Shown: positions 43,021-50,584 of the stretch, in pieces
Numbering within the stretch: position 1 is the stretch's first letter
Layout: every line of letters begins with the position of its first letter
Source of the DNA: Pirellulales bacterium
GTDB lineage: Bacteria > Planctomycetota > Planctomycetia > Pirellulales > JACPPG01
DNA: 64,000 nt
Direction of reading: 5' to 3'
Assembly: GCA_036499395.1 (NCBI GenBank)
Contig: DASYDW010000116.1
Location: 93,832 to 157,831 of the forward strand
Made by a program: the position numbers and the translations under genes
The notes under the pieces: model-generated
Seen by the model: the letters and a program-made list of their open reading frames with translations, nothing else
What the model was told of the DNA's origin: nothing
The model's database searches: none

Positions 43021-43341
43021 TAGAAAAACCAGACAACCGGAGTGCTGCGTCGGAAGCGAAGCGCGTGCAAGCGGCATGACAGGCTACTGCCTGGCGTGAC
43101 GGTTGTAGCGTAGCGCCCAGAGCTGCACGTAGGTTGGCTGTCCGACAGGGCGGAGCCTCGCGTAGTCTTTTCCGCAGAGCGGAAATAGCGAGCGAGCGTG
43201 GGGCGGGGTGCAAATCCCGCGAAGAGGGATTGCGCGGTGGAGACGTATTTGGCAGATGTGGTCAGTGCATCGCGACCAAGCGAGAGTGGGTCACGAAATC
43301 GATCTGGCATCGGACTCTAAAAGCTGCCAGTCGTGTCGCTG
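43021..43341. other. Structured non-coding gap
   Basis: No gene is credible. Small hairpins occur: CAGGC-TACT-GCCTG near 43080, TTTCCGC-AGA-GCGGAAA near 43168 and GCAAATCCC/GGGATTGC near 43210. The first shares its TACT loop with one in the 41.6-kb hairpin array. Confidence 0.45.
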
Positions 43342-44772
43342 CTAGTCCTGCTTAGACCAGCTGTTTACTTCAGCACGGATGGACGCCAGTAATTCTTTTT
43401 CAACTGGCTTAGCCAAATACAAACGACTTACCTGCAATTTCAGTTTGCTGAGATGGTGGATGATGCTTGTTGGATCTTCAATCAATCGACGGATCTTTCC
43501 ATCTTTCCCTTGAATACGAATCAGCTCGGCGGCTTCTTCAGGCTTCAAGTCCTCGACCTGAGATAGCTCAATTGATGGTCCCATTGCCTCAAAGGAAACG
43601 TCCTTTGGAAGATCCTCCCAGATCCAGAATTCTTTCGGGATGCCATATTTCGCGGCGAGACCTTCAATCTTTCCAGCCTTGTTGTTGCGAAATAAAACGT
43701 ATTCGTTCCGATGTTGGCCGTCATGGTTTCGAAGCGAAGGAACTTCGCACAAGAGCTTTGGTGGCGTTCGCGTGAGGAGCAAGTTGCAGAGGTCGGCGAG
43801 AGTGCCCGCACTCTTATCGGCTGCGGCAAGCTGGACAGCCGCATCCACATATCCGTCATGAAAAGCAAAGAACTGTGCGTCGTCGGTAATTGCGTTCCGA
43901 ACGGCGTCGCCGTCTGCGTAAACTCGCTTTTGCTCTCGCATCAGAAATAAGATCTGTCGCAGCAAGGCTTCGAGTCCAAATGTCGTCTTATGGAAGTAGA
44001 CGACCTTATGCATGAAATATCGCGCGACGAGAAAATGCTCGGCGGCAGTCGATGCCTTCTCTGCCAAGACTACGTCGAGAACATCCTTGCCCTCCTCATT
44101 CGGTTCCGAAACGACATCAAGATTGCTCAGGATGTAATCTAGATCGATATGCCCATAGGGAACGCCAGTCCCCAAAGAATCACGGACTAGATAGTCCATC
44201 CGATCTACGTCGAGGCTACTATGCGTTAATCGGTTGTAGGCCGGTTTTGTGTGTTGTCCGCGAATCATCGATCCGATTTCTTTCGGGTCGAGTCCTGCTT
44301 GACTCAATACTTCAGCGAGGTCAGTGCGTTTCTCAATGATCAGCTCGCCGATTTTTTCGTGCGACGGATAACGGACGGCAGTTGTGCCGACGGTTGCAGC
44401 TCCAGTTCCCTTGCGTAGCAGTGTGGGCCGCAGTTTGTCGCGGTCGACAAACTCCATGAGATGCGAGTAGGGATAATGGCCAATGTCATGCAACAGAGCT
44501 GCTATTCGCAGCTTGCGTCGATCCTCATCATTGAAGTGTCCGCGATCAACAAACAGATCGATCACTCGGCTCATAAGGCGAAATACGCCCAACGAGTGCG
44601 CAAACCGAGTGTGCGTTGCATTCGGATAAACTAGTGAGGCGAGACCGAGCTGCTTCAGATTGCGAAGGCGCTGGAAGGAACGAGAATCGACTAGTTTCTG
44701 TTCTAGCTCGCTTACCGGAATCTCGCTGTGAACGGGATCACAGATGATCTTATGCCGGTACTCGTTGCCCAC
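43342..44772 (-). CDS. HD-superfamily phosphohydrolase (YwfO/dNTPase-like)
   Basis: This 476-aa protein starts at GTG 44772, 14 bp after the upstream gene, behind CAGGGG. It has 'HTRFAHSLGVF' and 'ALLHDIGHYPYSH', the H...HD metal-binding motifs of deoxynucleotide triphosphohydrolase-like proteins, and 'GTGVPYGHIDLDYI' further on. The family hydrolyses (d)NTPs or related phosphates. The gene before it encodes a YwgA-like protein. An HD protein and YwgA are also neighbours in Bacillus subtilis (ywfO-ywgA), so the two probably work together. Antiphage nucleotide depletion is a possibility. Confidence 0.85.
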   Translation of the reverse strand: MGNEYRHKIICDPVHSEIPVSELEQKLVDSRSFQRLRNLKQLGLASLVYPNATHTRFAHSLGVFRLMSRVIDLFVDRGHFNDEDRRKLRIAALLHDIGHYPYSHLMEFVDRDKLRPTLLRKGTGAATVGTTAVRYPSHEKIGELIIEKRTDLAEVLSQAGLDPKEIGSMIRGQHTKPAYNRLTHSSLDVDRMDYLVRDSLGTGVPYGHIDLDYILSNLDVVSEPNEEGKDVLDVVLAEKASTAAEHFLVARYFMHKVVYFHKTTFGLEALLRQILFLMREQKRVYADGDAVRNAITDDAQFFAFHDGYVDAAVQLAAADKSAGTLADLCNLLLTRTPPKLLCEVPSLRNHDGQHRNEYVLFRNNKAGKIEGLAAKYGIPKEFWIWEDLPKDVSFEAMGPSIELSQVEDLKPEEAAELIRIQGKDGKIRRLIEDPTSIIHHLSKLKLQVSRLYLAKPVEKELLASIRAEVNSWSKQD

Positions 44773-44786
44773 GACAGCCCCTGCCC

Positions 44787-45317
44787 TTAAGCGGTCGCGT
44801 GAGAGTGGATAAGAAAATACTCGGCTAGACGGTCCCACGCCTGCTTTGCAAGCTCTTTGCGATCTGTGAACTGCGGCTTCGACTCGATCAGCTTCGCAAA
44901 CACCGCGTCGAAGGATTTGTCAGCAGAGCTAGGCCAGTAAGCAACTTCCTTCAGATAATGAAGTGACGCGAGCACTTCAAGCCACGCATCCGGTTGGACG
45001 GATGTCCCCTGCGGCAATGTCCACAGTTGGTGCGCACGAACTATCGATTGCTTGGCCGACTCCGCCAATAAAAAACCATCGGCGTCGGTATCTCCTGCAT
45101 CCAGTTCGTTTCGCAGGGCGAAAGCATCGTCAGTCAAATGGCGGCTGTACGGCCCTCGAAGGTACCAGCTGAAACGGTAACCAAGGTCGTAGCCGAGCGT
45201 TTGAATCAAGTAGATGCGCTTTTGGACGTTGAGCCGTTCGGAGAACGTTTGAAGCTTCAAGGAGGGTAAGCCAGCCTCATCCAAGGCCAATTTCAATTCG
45301 ATTCGTGCAGCATCCAT
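44787..45317 (-). CDS. YwgA-like protein, partner of the HD hydrolase
   Basis: This 176-aa protein contains 'QKRIYLIQTLGYDLGYRFSW' followed by 'YLRGPYSRHLTDD', the typical pattern of YwgA-like proteins. They are small helical proteins often encoded beside HD hydrolases. No catalytic residues are known. It precedes the HD gene by 14 bp and overlaps a short upstream frame by 25 bp. Confidence 0.7.
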   Translation of the reverse strand: MDAARIELKLALDEAGLPSLKLQTFSERLNVQKRIYLIQTLGYDLGYRFSWYLRGPYSRHLTDDAFALRNELDAGDTDADGFLLAESAKQSIVRAHQLWTLPQGTSVQPDAWLEVLASLHYLKEVAYWPSSADKSFDAVFAKLIESKPQFTDRKELAKQAWDRLAEYFLIHSHATA

Positions 45318-45520
45318 TGCTTTGATTCCTTGTCGTGCAGAGCACGGGGCAACGCCAATCCGCTAAAAGCGATCGTATCATAGCAGCTTGGCTCAGGCCA
45401 TGCAGCCCCTTCTCGCTTCATGGCCCATCGACAGAAAGCGGCTAAAAACTGATGTTTTCGTGCCTCTCGGTCTTTGAGTTCAGGAACAAACTGGCTCATG
45501 CGCGTGAACACTTTGTCCAA
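45293..45520 (-). CDS. Possible small protein upstream of the YwgA-like gene
   Basis: This 75-aa frame has the same direction as the YwgA-like gene and overlaps its start. The composition is protein-like ('RKHQFLAAFCRWAMKREGAA') but no family is recognised. It may be a real leader gene or a chance frame. Confidence 0.4.
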   Translation of the reverse strand: MDKVFTRMSQFVPELKDREARKHQFLAAFCRWAMKREGAAWPEPSCYDTIAFSGLALPRALHDKESKQWMLHESN

Positions 45521-45588
45521 ATTCTAAAGACGGGTGGCTTACTTGGCAAAGTCCGACTCGACAATTCAAGCTCAGTTCCAGATCGTTT

Positions 45589-46347
45589 TTACCAGATCTC
45601 GTACGGCGACCCGCGCCGTTCGCAGTCGTGATGAAAGGCTTGCAAGCGTTTCTTTCCGTAGTGGCCGCCAAACTCCAGCACGCGAATTGGAGTGGCCGAA
45701 GGAGTTTTAGCTAACATTGCATCGGGTAGCTTTTGGCCTCGACGAAAAGCGGCAAGCCTTGCCTCATCGACCCAATACTCCACTAACTCTGGATGACGCC
45801 ATTTGACTGACAAGAACATTTCCGTCACTCCGAGATCGTGAGAGATCTGCCCTAAGCGGGAAGGCCGACCTTTTCGCCGACCTCCGAATAGACGTGCAGC
45901 ACGCGGCGTTACGAAGAACAAATGCAGCGGTCGGCGCGGAACGTGCCACCGTTTCTGAAGTTGCCACACGACTGGTCCAAAATCGGGAACCCATTGTCCC
46001 GGTTGCCAATTCACTAGCGGTTCCAACAGTGGCGGCATTTCGACTTCAACAGACTTTGTGTGCCCAATGAAATCAATTTTCTCTAAGCGTTGAAGTCGGG
46101 AAAAGATGGATGCGGATTCCGAGGGCAATCCGCAAATCCTCGCCGCCTGACTCAGTGAAGCCACCTGGGCGCACAAGCTGAGGATGCTCAGTAATTCTTG
46201 ATCCGATGCAGTGAGCATGGTGGTACCGCGCGAGGCGAGTAATTGCGGCAATTGTTGCGGCAAGTGGCTAAGACGCGCAGGCGCTGGCTGCTGTCGCAGC
46301 AAATCGCAACATGAACCGTCGTGCCGCGACGCGACCGCGTTGGACAC
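45589..46347 (-). CDS. Second replication-relaxation-like winged-helix protein
   Basis: This 252-aa protein has a helix-turn-helix segment 'ASLSQAARICGLPSESASIF' and a C-terminal part with 'LGQISHDLGVTEMFLSV', then 'VLEFGGHYGKKRLQAFHHDC', the pattern of replication-relaxation domains. The start may be ATG 46218 instead of 46347. It is divergent from the integration module and could take part in mobilisation or regulation. Confidence 0.6.
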   Translation of the reverse strand: MSNAVASRHDGSCCDLLRQQPAPARLSHLPQQLPQLLASRGTTMLTASDQELLSILSLCAQVASLSQAARICGLPSESASIFSRLQRLEKIDFIGHTKSVEVEMPPLLEPLVNWQPGQWVPDFGPVVWQLQKRWHVPRRPLHLFFVTPRAARLFGGRRKGRPSRLGQISHDLGVTEMFLSVKWRHPELVEYWVDEARLAAFRRGQKLPDAMLAKTPSATPIRVLEFGGHYGKKRLQAFHHDCERRGSPYEIW

Positions 46348-46502
46348 TTCTAGTAGAAACGATCGGTGCCGACTGAGATGACAATGTGTCAGATCGAAAG
46401 TCGTTGCTAGAAAATGAATTGAGACGACAAATCTTGTCTCGAAGTGCCGCCTATGATGTCACCTGCGCGGCGCAATGAAGATTCTCACTTACGCTTCTCG
46501 AC

Positions 46503-46526
46503 GAGCGACGGCAAAAGCCGTCGCTC
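46503..46526 (+). promoter_or_regulatory. Leader hairpin of the integration operon
   Basis: A perfect ten-base-pair stem GAGCGACGGC / GCCGTCGCTC with an AAAA loop lies 40 bp before the first gene. It has no T-run, so attenuation, mRNA stability or protein binding is more likely than termination. Confidence 0.5.
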
Positions 46527-46565
46527 AAGTAACTCTGTTCGACCAGCGTTCTAAAGGAGAATCCA

Positions 46566-46814
46566 ATGAGCAACGAACCTGCTCAGGTCTTTCGCCTTGG
46601 CTTGATCAAGTGCCAGGTCTATTTGCGAAAGACCAAAAGCGGAGACCGTTTCAACGTGACCGTGAATCGGCTCTACAAAAATGGGGATCAGTGGCAGCAG
46701 TCGGGTTATTTCGGTCGCGACGATCTGCCGCTGGTAATCAAAGTGCTCGATATGGCCCATACGTGGATGTTCGGCGGTGACCGCGAGAACAACGGAGGTA
46801 CGCAGCAATCATGA
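46566..46814 (+). CDS. Small protein, first gene of the integration operon
   Basis: The 82-aa protein follows AAGGAG. The segment 'KCQVYLRKTKSGDRFNVTVN' with 'RLYKNGDQWQQSGYFGRDDL' suggests a small beta-rich fold; I recognise no named family. It overlaps the excisionase gene by 4 bp (ATGA). Position suggests an accessory or regulatory role in integration. Confidence 0.7.
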   Translation: MSNEPAQVFRLGLIKCQVYLRKTKSGDRFNVTVNRLYKNGDQWQQSGYFGRDDLPLVIKVLDMAHTWMFGGDRENNGGTQQS

Positions 46815-47065
46815 AAACCTCCGAAACAACAAACGGCGTTCCGAATCCCAAGATGGTGCTGATCAAGGCGAACGAAGTTGCCGATCTGCTTGGCGTCTCG
46901 ACCCGAACCTTATGGCGATTGCTTAGCGAGGGACGCCTGCCGCAGCCGGTGCGGCTGGGCGGGAACACCCGCTGGCGCCTTCCGGACATTGAGACATGGA
47001 TTGCCAATGGGTGCCAGGCCCTTGACCGGGCCGGAGAATGTCAGAAACCGGGAGGTGGAAATTAA
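46811..47065 (+). CDS. MerR/AlpA-like excisionase
   Basis: The 84-aa protein has a compact winged-helix DNA-binding domain: 'LIKANEVADLLGVSTRTLWR' then 'GRLPQPVRLGGNTRWRLPDI'. This is the pattern of AlpA/excisionase proteins that bind attachment sites and control direction of recombination. Its stop abuts the integrase start (TAA followed immediately by ATG). Confidence 0.88.
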   Translation: MKTSETTNGVPNPKMVLIKANEVADLLGVSTRTLWRLLSEGRLPQPVRLGGNTRWRLPDIETWIANGCQALDRAGECQKPGGGN

Positions 47066-49306
47066 ATGGCATCGATCTACAAACGTACGCAGGACAAAAA
47101 GAAGCGGGGAAGCTGCTGGTATATCGGCTTCCTTGACCACCGCGGGAAGCGGAAGACAGTCAAAGGCTTCAGCGATCGCGGAGCGACGGAGCGGCTCGCC
47201 GCTCAGCTTGAGGAAGAAGCCCGGCTAATCCGAGCCGGGCAGAAACCCGCCCCCGATAATTTGGCCGGAAGTATTGAGCGGCAGATTTCCGCTTTCGAGC
47301 AGCACTTAAAAGATCGCGACGTGTGCGATCGGCAACGCGGCGAGGTGGTGAGCAAGATTCGTCGCATCATCACCGAGTGCAAATTCGGATCTGCTGCGGT
47401 GATTAAGAGTCCCGAAGTCGAAAGCTTCCTCTCGGAACGCCGAGAAGAAGGCATGAGCAAGCAGACCAGCAATCATTATGTGAAAGCTCTCCGGCAATTT
47501 TGCCGGTGGCTTGTTCGAACGAAGCGACTCGATCGCGACCCAACGGCGGACATCCCACTCCTTAACGTTCAGACCGACCGTCGCCATGACCGGCGAGCTT
47601 TAAGTTCGGACGAGTTCTTACGACTCGTCCAGGCCGCCCAGGACGGTGGCGATGCGGTAGGACTTCCTGGCCCCGACCGAGCAAGCATGTACATGCTTGC
47701 GGCGTCTACGGGATATCGTCGCGGTGAAATCGGCAGTCTGAGAACTGGCTCATTTTCTTTTGAAACAGATCCGCCGACGGTGACAGTCCAGGCGACGCAC
47801 AGCAAGCGGCGTCGTAAGGACACGCAAGTGCTCCCGCCGACGGTCGCGGGTCATTTGAAAAAATGGATCGACGGCAAGAAGCCCTCCCCCACCGAACTGC
47901 TGTTTCCGGTGTCTGCTGCCTCCGGTGGGCTCGACCGGCGAACTTCGGAGATGATGCAAAAGGATCTCGCGGTAGCTCGATGCAAGTGGATGACCGAGAC
48001 GGATGATCCGGAGGAACTGAAGCGGAGAGACGAGTCGGATTTTCTGGTCTACCAAGATAAGGAAGGCGAGTTTGCCGACTTCCATTCGACCCGCCACACT
48101 TTCATCACCAATCTGAGTCGTGCGGGGGTTTCCCCGAAGACTGCCCAGAAGCTAGCGCGGCATTCGGACATCCGGCTGACGATGAATGTCTACAGCCACA
48201 CAGATCTGTCAGAGAAGGTCGAAGCGGTGAACCGTTTGCCGGAACTCGTGCCAACTATCGTCGGTGAGTCATCGGGCTCGGTGCACTCTCAAAGTGCTGC
48301 CAGACAAAATAGCTCGCAGCATATTGGGAGTGCAGCTGCGTCTCAAGCTGGCTCAAATGGGCAGCCGGTCGCGCAACGTCGCTCCAGCAAAACTGCCGGT
48401 GAGAACCGAGCGGCGGCAACGGAAGGTGAAACAGAGTCAGAAGTTGGCCCGACGTGTCACGGCACGTCGGGCCATGACTCAACTGCGCCCGACAGGATTC
48501 GAACCTGTAACCCTCGGTTTCGAAGTCCACTCGACGAATCTCAAAACAGTTTATCTGCAAACGGGTTAGGCGAACAGCCGAGCGCGGACGCAGCATCTTG
48601 GGAGTGCGCCTGCGTCGGAGAATGTCAGGCAGCCGCATCAACTGGCACTCCGCCGGTTCACGCGATCGCTAAGGCATCCTCGAACGTCGAAGTTCGTTCA
48701 GACTTGGCGGAGCCGACCGAGGCCAACATCGGCGTGCTCGATGCGGTCGCTGCTGACCACCAAATCACCAGCGAAGAAAATGGCGCGCAGCATATTGGGA
48801 GTGCGCCGGTGTCTCAAGCTGGCTCAAACGGACATTTAGTCGCGCGAGCTGCTACGGTAGAAAAAAATGCGGCGACCGAGAGTGGCCGCCGCAAGATGAA
48901 AGAGAGTCAGGACTTGGCCCGGCGTGTCACCGCAAGTCGGACCAAGTCAGAAGTACGCCCGACAGGATTCGAACCTGTAACCCTCGGTTCCGAAGACCGA
49001 TGCGCTATCCAGTTGCGCCACGGGCGCGTGCAAGACGGTCTAGAATACGATCTAAAACCGCGATCGACAACCGGTGCCGACTCGCAGCCCCTCTCGTGGA
49101 CGACAACATCGCATGCCCCCAGCCCCAAGCCCACCAGCCGCTGGCTTGCTTTAGCGCGATCCTGGAGAGGATCAACTCGAATGGACGCTGGATTTCGCAT
49201 CTTAGAGCAACAGAATTGCAAACGTAGCTGCTTCTACGGACCTATTTGGCCTCGGCACGAGCGCAATGGCCGACGGGCGTGGCTAGGATTCGTACGCAAT
49301 TCGTAA
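47066..49306 (+). CDS. Site-specific tyrosine integrase with frame running through the attachment site
   Basis: The core integrase occupies about residues 1-390. It comprises an N-terminal arm-binding region, a core-binding domain ('NHYVKALRQFCRWLVRTKRL') and the catalytic set: Arg in 'STGYRRGEIGSLR', Lys in 'HSKRRRKDT', 'FHSTRHTFITNL', 'LARHSDIRLTMNVYSHTDL' (His, Tyr). The frame does not stop there. It runs through the arm-like sequence, a core copy at 48485, the remnant and the antisense of the tRNA, to a stop at 49306 (746 aa). In the excised circle (R1 arm + core + left end) the frame would stop at 14158 instead, giving about 502 aa. The tail is probably a consequence of this overlap. It has not been shown that the long form is made. 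Confidence 0.9.
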   Translation: MASIYKRTQDKKKRGSCWYIGFLDHRGKRKTVKGFSDRGATERLAAQLEEEARLIRAGQKPAPDNLAGSIERQISAFEQHLKDRDVCDRQRGEVVSKIRRIITECKFGSAAVIKSPEVESFLSERREEGMSKQTSNHYVKALRQFCRWLVRTKRLDRDPTADIPLLNVQTDRRHDRRALSSDEFLRLVQAAQDGGDAVGLPGPDRASMYMLAASTGYRRGEIGSLRTGSFSFETDPPTVTVQATHSKRRRKDTQVLPPTVAGHLKKWIDGKKPSPTELLFPVSAASGGLDRRTSEMMQKDLAVARCKWMTETDDPEELKRRDESDFLVYQDKEGEFADFHSTRHTFITNLSRAGVSPKTAQKLARHSDIRLTMNVYSHTDLSEKVEAVNRLPELVPTIVGESSGSVHSQSAARQNSSQHIGSAAASQAGSNGQPVAQRRSSKTAGENRAAATEGETESEVGPTCHGTSGHDSTAPDRIRTCNPRFRSPLDESQNSLSANGLGEQPSADAASWECACVGECQAAASTGTPPVHAIAKASSNVEVRSDLAEPTEANIGVLDAVAADHQITSEENGAQHIGSAPVSQAGSNGHLVARAATVEKNAATESGRRKMKESQDLARRVTASRTKSEVRPTGFEPVTLGSEDRCAIQLRHGRVQDGLEYDLKPRSTTGADSQPLSWTTTSHAPSPKPTSRWLALARSWRGSTRMDAGFRILEQQNCKRSCFYGPIWPRHERNGRRAWLGFVRNS
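48317..48333 (+). promoter_or_regulatory. Candidate integrase arm-type site, right end of the full element
   Basis: cagcatattgggagtgc, 151 bp before the middle core. It lies within the integrase reading frame. Confidence 0.55.
48485..48525. repeat. Middle attachment core
   Basis: This third copy of the tRNA 3' half matches the other two over 41 bp with a few differences (ggtttcgaag for ggttccgaag, and gcgcccg for acgcccg). It separates the full element from the 0.47-kb remnant. Confidence 0.88.
48591..48607 (+). promoter_or_regulatory. Candidate arm-type site, left end of the remnant
   Basis: cagcatcttgggagtgc, 65 bp after the middle core, the spacing seen at the left end of the full element (66 bp). 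Confidence 0.55.
48788..48804 (+). promoter_or_regulatory. Candidate arm-type site, right end of the remnant
   Basis: cagcatattgggagtgc, identical to the copy at 48317, 147 bp before the attR core. Confidence 0.55.
48952..48995. repeat. attR core (within tRNA-Arg)
   Basis: These 44 bp are identical to 14066-14109. The core includes the tRNA 3' end and T-arm and stops in the anticodon loop. Confidence 0.92.
48954..49027 (-). tRNA. tRNA-Arg (anticodon TCG)
   Basis: The minus strand folds as a complete cloverleaf. The acceptor GCGCCCG pairs with CGGGCGT (a G-U first pair), the anticodon stem is TCGGT/ACCGA with loop CTTCGGA (anticodon TCG), and the T-arm is ACAGG-TTCGAAT-CCTGT. The 3' CCA is not encoded. 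It is the integration target; its 3' half is part of the attachment core. Confidence 0.95.
49042..49070 (-). promoter_or_regulatory. tRNA-Arg promoter
   Basis: On the minus strand, TTGTCG and TATTCT are separated by 17 bp, and TATTCT is 14 bp upstream of the mature tRNA 5' end. Confidence 0.75.
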
Positions 49307-49353
49307 GCCGAACGTTAAGCACCGCGTGCAACTGTCAATCAAGGAATCACCCT

Positions 49354-50532
49354 ATGAAGAGCGCTTGCCTACTTTTAGTAAATGCCCTTTTCTGGCTTCC
49401 GCTACCCCTGAGAGACGCAAGTGCGGACATCTGCGAAATTTCTTTGACGATTCATGTAACCGATCAGAACCAGAACCCAATCGAAGGTGCAAATATTGGC
49501 TTAGGTTCTATTGCCGGCCAACGAGCGAGTGAACTGGCGGACGAAGATCGCAGCGGCACCGAGTGGTATTATTACGGGAACTGCCGATCTGATAAGCACG
49601 GACACGCTGTGCTAAAAACGGAGCGCCGCTTACTGGATCATTTTTGCATTGTAGGGCGACATGAAAAACGAAAAATCATCGCCATAAATCACGTTTCCGA
49701 CCCATCGTCTCCGCTAACGATGCGTCTCGTCCCCGAGCATGAGGTATCGCTTGACATCACGTCACGAGAATTGGCGAAACGCGACCATAAGCTGGGCAAC
49801 GTCCGGCTAACTGTGTTTCAAGTGGGCAAAGCAAGCGCTGTTTTTGACTCACTGGCGCAAGACGCTCGGCTTGTCCTGCCCGCCGGCCATTACGAACTGG
49901 ATATTAATGCTGGCTGGCCTGCTCAACGGATGAAAAAGGTGATCGAGGTTCTCCAAACGTCAGATGCTCAGCGTCTGGATACAATTGACCTTTTGGCGGC
50001 CCGAATGTTCGCACTTGAGGGGGAACAAGCCCCCGACCTCGCGGATGTAGTTGCTTGGAAGAATAGCGTTCCACTTCGTCTTGCGGATTTGCGCGGCAAA
50101 TGCGTGATACTCGAATTCGGCGGTTACTGGTGTGGCCCATGCGTACGTCAACTCCCAATCCTTTTCTCGCTGTTCGACAAGTATCAAGCAAAGGGGTTGG
50201 TAATCATTTGGGTTCATAGCGACGTCGCCCGAGACGATTATATTCCTGTAGGGGATGCTTCTGCTCTCGACGATCGTCTAGCAGGGATACGGGCGTCTGC
50301 CTGGAACGGGCGCGACATACCCTTTCCCGTAGCAATTACCATGTCGAAGGAGGCCCCGACCCCGATTGCGGGCGATCTGCCCGGCTTCGCAACGAACGCG
50401 ACGTACGCAGCCTTTGGGGTCCATGCGGTGCCGGACGCGGTGCTGATTGACCGCCAGGGAAGAGTCGTTAAGCGATTCGATCCGGAAAGTGATTCAGATA
50501 TCGCGATCCTCCGCAAAACATTGGGCGAATAA
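49354..50532 (+). CDS. TlpA-like thioredoxin-fold protein, secreted
   Basis: This 392-aa protein has a signal peptide (MKSACLLLVNALFWLPLPL). The start at 49354 was chosen because it begins the signal; a longer frame extends into the tRNA region. A carboxypeptidase-regulatory-like beta domain (about residues 25-200) is followed by an AhpC/TlpA-type thioredoxin domain ('EGEQAPDLADVVAWKNS', 'GYWCGPCVRQLPIL' with Cys near 260/263). It probably acts as a periplasmic thiol-disulfide reductase. It is the first host gene right of the element. Confidence 0.85.
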   Translation: MKSACLLLVNALFWLPLPLRDASADICEISLTIHVTDQNQNPIEGANIGLGSIAGQRASELADEDRSGTEWYYYGNCRSDKHGHAVLKTERRLLDHFCIVGRHEKRKIIAINHVSDPSSPLTMRLVPEHEVSLDITSRELAKRDHKLGNVRLTVFQVGKASAVFDSLAQDARLVLPAGHYELDINAGWPAQRMKKVIEVLQTSDAQRLDTIDLLAARMFALEGEQAPDLADVVAWKNSVPLRLADLRGKCVILEFGGYWCGPCVRQLPILFSLFDKYQAKGLVIIWVHSDVARDDYIPVGDASALDDRLAGIRASAWNGRDIPFPVAITMSKEAPTPIAGDLPGFATNATYAAFGVHAVPDAVLIDRQGRVVKRFDPESDSDIAILRKTLGE

Positions 50533-50584
50533 CCGGACGTAAACGCGCTACTCACGCGCAGCGGCGGCGATTCTGCTGCCCGCA

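Larger units (their letters stand above)
48485..48951. mobile_element. Cargo-less remnant of a related element, tandem in the same tRNA
   Basis: Between two cores lie a left-end-like sequence (48526-48610) and a right-end-like sequence (48772-48951). The first resembles 14110-14197 ('ttaggcgaacagccg...' against 'ttaggtgaacagccg...'); the second resembles 48303-48484. Each contains an arm-type motif at the same spacing as in the full element. All cargo and the integrase core have been lost. The integrase frame continues through it and matches at the protein level ('QHIGSA..SQAGSNG'). Confidence 0.75.
14066..48995. mobile_element. 34.9-kb integrative element in tRNA-Arg, with a tandem remnant
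   Basis: The element is bounded by identical 44-bp repeats (14066-14109 and 48952-48995) that match the tRNA-Arg(TCG) gene from its anticodon loop to the 3' end. An integrase and excisionase lie at the right end, pointing towards the tRNA, as is usual for tRNA-targeting elements. A third core copy at 48485-48525 divides it into a full element (14066-48525) and a 0.47-kb remnant. Contents include partition and replication genes, a coupling ATPase, and defence-like cargo. Without a recognised relaxase or secretion channel it may be mobilisable, not self-transmissible. Confidence 0.88.
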
